From assembly GCA_030629475.1 (NCBI GenBank), contig DAOVOU010000101.1, positions 1 to 7,404 of the forward strand: a stretch of DNA of 7,404 nt, in the 5' to 3' direction. Below, piece after piece: positions 5,704-7,404 of this stretch. The translations under genes were made by a program, and so were the position numbers. The notes below the pieces were generated by a model. That model saw only the letters and a list, made by a program, of their open reading frames with translations, searched no databases and was not told the origin of the DNA. Source of the stretch: Desulfobacterales bacterium (GTDB lineage: Bacteria > Desulfobacterota > Desulfobacteria > Desulfobacterales > C00003060). Positions within the stretch are counted from its first letter, which is position 1; each line of letters starts with the position of its first letter.

Positions 5704-6189
5704 TCACTGATGCCTGAACAGGCCCACCAGGGCAAAGGCTAGCGCATCCGAGGCATGAGACGGTGTAATAGCCGTCTGTCTATTTAAAAAATGGCTAACA
5801 GCTCTTTCCATCTGCGCCTTGGAGGCATTACCGTTTCCGGTTAGAATCCGTTTGGCTTCCCTTGCAGGAAGTTCTACGGCCGATACTTCACACTGAGCGC
5901 CTGCAAGAAGAATAGCACCGCAAACCTTTCCGAGGGCAATACCCGATTTGGGATATTGCTTCAGGGAAAAGATACCTTCAATGACCATCAGGTCGGGTTT
6001 TTCGGAATTCAGAACGGAACAAAGTTCAGAAAAGATGTGGTGAAGCCGGTTGGGCAAAGTCTCGGTCTTTGAGGTTCGGATCGTGCCGAAGGCATAGTCT
6101 CTAATCCGGGAGCCAGACCCCTGAACTATCCCAAAACCTGTATCAGCTAAGCCAGGATCGACCCCGATGACTTTAAGTGCTGGTTTCAA
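5704..6189 (-). CDS. ruvC: RuvC, Holliday junction resolvase
   Basis: RuvC is a dimeric, metal-dependent endonuclease that cuts Holliday junctions symmetrically to finish recombination. The 161-residue protein has the RNase H-like fold signature. D11 is in VIGVDPGLADTGFG, E71 in LMVIEGIF, and the C-terminal SHASDALAFAL supplies H145 and D148. A His at the third position replaces the Asp of E. coli (Asp138) but matches the arrangement known in Thermus thermophilus RuvC, so activity is expected. KQYPKSGIALGKVCGAILLA (78-97) and the ELPAREAKRILTGNGNASKAQM stretch (residues 106-127) are typical family segments. The start is TTG: upstream to the in-frame TAA no ATG or GTG exists, and the next candidates would cut off the catalytic Asp. 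It follows cpoB by 22 nt, so co-transcription is likely. Confidence 0.95.
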   Translation of the reverse strand: MKPALKVIGVDPGLADTGFGIVQGSGSRIRDYAFGTIRTSKTETLPNRLHHIFSELCSVLNSEKPDLMVIEGIFSLKQYPKSGIALGKVCGAILLAGAQCEVSAVELPAREAKRILTGNGNASKAQMERAVSHFLNRQTAITPSHASDALAFALVGLFRHQ

Positions 6190-6211
6190 ACCCAGGTTTC
6201 GGCCCTGTTGA

Positions 6212-7069
6212 TCATCTTAATGTCTTTAATTTATTCTTGGCGACATTAGCCTCATTGCAATCCGGGAACTTTCGAATCAATTCCTTCAAGATGAGTCGGG
6301 CATTGGCTTTGTCATCAAGATTAAGAAAAGCAAGCCCTTGTTTAAGCAGGGCACTGGGGGTCTTATTCCCCTTGGGGTAGTTTTCAATCACCTTTTGATA
6401 TTCTAATATGGCCTTTTCGTACCACTTCTCGCGATAGTAGATCTCCCCAAGCCAAAACTGCGCATTGTCAGCTTTCTTGGACTTCGGATATTGCTTCAAG
6501 AAGGCCCGAAACAGTTCTCGAGCATTCTCGTACTCACCCTTGTCGAAGAGTTGTTTGGCCCTCGCATAAAGCCCTTCAGGGGTCTCCTGATCCTCCAATT
6601 TCCCCCTTTTGCCCTGATCTCGGTCCGTATCCAAGGCGACAAGTTTCTCTGAAGGCTCCATCCCCAGATATTGTTCTATTCGAACAATCCGATCAAGATT
6701 GTTTTGGAGAGACTTTTCCAGGCTTTTCCAGCCCACCTCCAGCCTGGCCTGCTCCTCTATCCTTTTCCGGGCATCATATTGACCTTCTTCCAGACCTCCG
6801 CGAAACTGCCTCATTTCGTCTCTGAGGTCGTTTATGAGCGCATGCAGTTCGGCATGTCTACTGCGAGACGCCTGGTCAGACTTTAACTGATCCTCGTGAC
6901 AACGCTTCACTTCAGACCGAAGCGACGCCCTGTCTGCTCCGGCCTTCTGCTCTAAGGCTATGACCTGATCATTGAGCAGTACAAGATCCTCTTGGAGAGC
7001 GCAACCGCCCAAGGAAATCAGCACGGTTGTCATAAGGGCCACCCACGATGTCACCGTCTTTGCACGCAT
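6212..7069 (-). CDS. cpoB: CpoB/YbgF, Tol-Pal associated lipoprotein with coiled coil and TPRs
   Basis: CpoB acts in the periplasm with TolA and PBP1B to coordinate peptidoglycan synthesis with outer-membrane constriction. The 285-residue product has an N-terminal signal ending in the lipobox LGGC (C23), so here it is probably lipid-anchored, whereas E. coli CpoB is soluble. A long coiled coil (about 27-135) replaces the short trimerisation helix. The C-terminal part (about 165-285) contains three TPR-like repeats: LYARAKQLFDKGEYENAREL (167-186), FWLGEIYYREKWYEKAILEY (205-224) and LLKQGLAFLNLDDKANARLI (241-260). The frame stays open 57 codons further upstream. However, that extension translates the hairpins and the 8-nt repeat at 7126-7243 and would bury the signal peptide, so the ATG at 7069 is chosen. 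The preceding gene is pal, the standard partner. Confidence 0.92.
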   Translation of the reverse strand: MRAKTVTSWVALMTTVLISLGGCALQEDLVLLNDQVIALEQKAGADRASLRSEVKRCHEDQLKSDQASRSRHAELHALINDLRDEMRQFRGGLEEGQYDARKRIEEQARLEVGWKSLEKSLQNNLDRIVRIEQYLGMEPSEKLVALDTDRDQGKRGKLEDQETPEGLYARAKQLFDKGEYENARELFRAFLKQYPKSKKADNAQFWLGEIYYREKWYEKAILEYQKVIENYPKGNKTPSALLKQGLAFLNLDDKANARLILKELIRKFPDCNEANVAKNKLKTLR

Positions 7070-7077
7070 AGATCTTA

Positions 7078-7126
7078 GGGGCTTCGCCCCAATCGGCCTC
7101 CGGCCCGTAGGGCTACGCCCCGGAGG
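7078..7126 (-). promoter_or_regulatory. Double GC-rich hairpin just upstream of cpoB
   Basis: CCTCCGG (7097-7103) pairs with CCGGAGG (7120-7126) and encloses a second stem, CGTAG/CTACG (7106-7117), giving one strong 30-nt hairpin. A second hairpin, GGGGC-TTC-GCCCC (7078-7090), ends only 8 nt before the cpoB ATG at 7069. No convincing Shine-Dalgarno is seen in those 8 nt. The structures could terminate or process the pal transcript or lower cpoB translation. There is no T-run, so intrinsic termination is doubtful. Confidence 0.55.
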
Positions 7127-7243
7127 GAGTATTGGAGCAATGGAGTACTGGAGTGATGGATTTGGAAGAATATTGGAGGAATAGAGGATATTTTTCTTGT
7201 TCTTACTACCCACTACTCCAGTACTCCAATACTCCAACACTCC
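7126..7243. repeat. Intergenic fold-back made of 8-nt tandem units
   Basis: The left arm (7126-7159) and the right arm (7210-7243) are each 34 nt and are reverse complements at 29 of 34 positions. Both are built of the 8-nt unit TGGAGTNN repeated about four times (right arm read on the minus strand: TGGAGTGT, TGGAGTAT, TGGAGTAC, TGGAGTAG). A 50-nt loop with degenerate copies separates them. It fills most of the pal-cpoB gap. A small extra hairpin, CCATCA/TGATGG (7242-7259), lies at its pal side. Confidence 0.88.
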
Positions 7244-7272
7244 ATCATTTCATTGATGGCCGGGATGGTCTG

Positions 7273-7404
7273 TTAGTCTATAACAAAGTGGGCCCGTCTG
7301 TTCTTGGTCCATGCTTCTTCATTGTGCCGTGGATCAAGAGGTTTCTCCTCGCCGTAACTGATTGTTGTTAGGCGTCCCCGCGCAATCCCCATATCCGCGA
7401 GAAA
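7273..7404 (-). CDS. pal: Pal, peptidoglycan-associated lipoprotein (C-terminal 43 residues only)
   Basis: The reading frame enters at the right edge of the window and ends with TAA at 7273-7275, so only the C-terminus is seen. It includes GIARGRLTTISYGEEKPLDP and EEAWTKNRRAHFVI, the signature end of the OmpA-like peptidoglycan-binding domain of Pal: the YGEE-P motif and the N-RR--F segment that contacts diaminopimelate in peptidoglycan. Pal is an outer-membrane lipoprotein that binds TolB and the cell wall and is moved to the division site by Tol. The adjacent cpoB supports Pal over other OmpA-domain proteins. The rest of the tol locus (tolB, tolA and others) is expected to the right of the window. 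Confidence 0.93.
   Translation of the reverse strand, partial: FLADMGIARGRLTTISYGEEKPLDPRHNEEAWTKNRRAHFVID

Noticed and set aside
5495..5707. Open frame on the minus strand between ruvC and ruvA (about 70 codons, GTG start)
   Set aside because: It overlaps the ruvC stop and the ruvA start, and its middle is a translation of the 9-nt repeat array, giving low-complexity Leu/Cys and Asn/Pro runs. No domain is seen.
5735..5770. RuvC with a His where E. coli has catalytic Asp138, as a sign of inactivation
   Set aside because: The same His is found in active Thermus thermophilus RuvC, and the other three catalytic residues are present, so this is a normal family variant.

Overview
The window reads as a chromosomal segment of a Gram-negative bacterium. 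It carries the end of a Tol-Pal locus, a ruvCAB cluster and several envelope proteins. The protein flavour (RuvA and RuvB style, a polysaccharide-locus type winged-helix regulator, a remnant of a two-domain polysaccharide-locus dehydrogenase) and the hairpin-rich intergenic DNA suggest an uncultured relative of the sulfate-reducing or syntrophic Desulfobacterota (former Deltaproteobacteria). That placement is inferred from protein style, not proven. All genes I can support are on the minus strand, so the window is described from its right end to its left end.

Right part (7404 to 3826): the last 43 codons of pal, then cpoB/ybgF (a periplasmic lipoprotein with a coiled coil and TPRs), then ruvC, ruvA and ruvB. 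This links cell-division and outer-membrane constriction functions to Holliday-junction processing. ruvA and ruvB overlap by one base (TAATG). cpoB and ruvC are 22 nt apart. The pal-cpoB and ruvC-ruvA gaps (about 200 nt each) are filled with fold-back DNA.

Middle part (3644 to 2163): a SAM hydrolase (adenosine-forming, DUF62 family) and an exported ComEA-like helix-hairpin-helix protein. They follow ruvB in the same direction with gaps of 181 and 132 nt.

Left part (2162 to 1): an eroded accessory zone. It holds a possible 170-bp element with 14-bp terminal inverted repeats, abutting a short fragment of a zinc-type/bi-domain dehydrogenase. After that come a small single-pass coiled-coil membrane protein and a winged-helix regulator of the type found beside exopolysaccharide clusters. 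The last 281 nt contain no gene. They do carry a good promoter with an overlapping palindrome, and a very strong Shine-Dalgarno at the window edge, so a minus-strand gene should start just outside the window to the left.

The most unusual signal is a set of three intergenic fold-backs (3696-3762, 5559-5624, 7126-7243). All share one architecture, short tandem units facing their own inverted copies. They differ in sequence and in unit length (7, 9 and 8 nt). No rRNA, tRNA, CRISPR array or complete transposase gene was seen.
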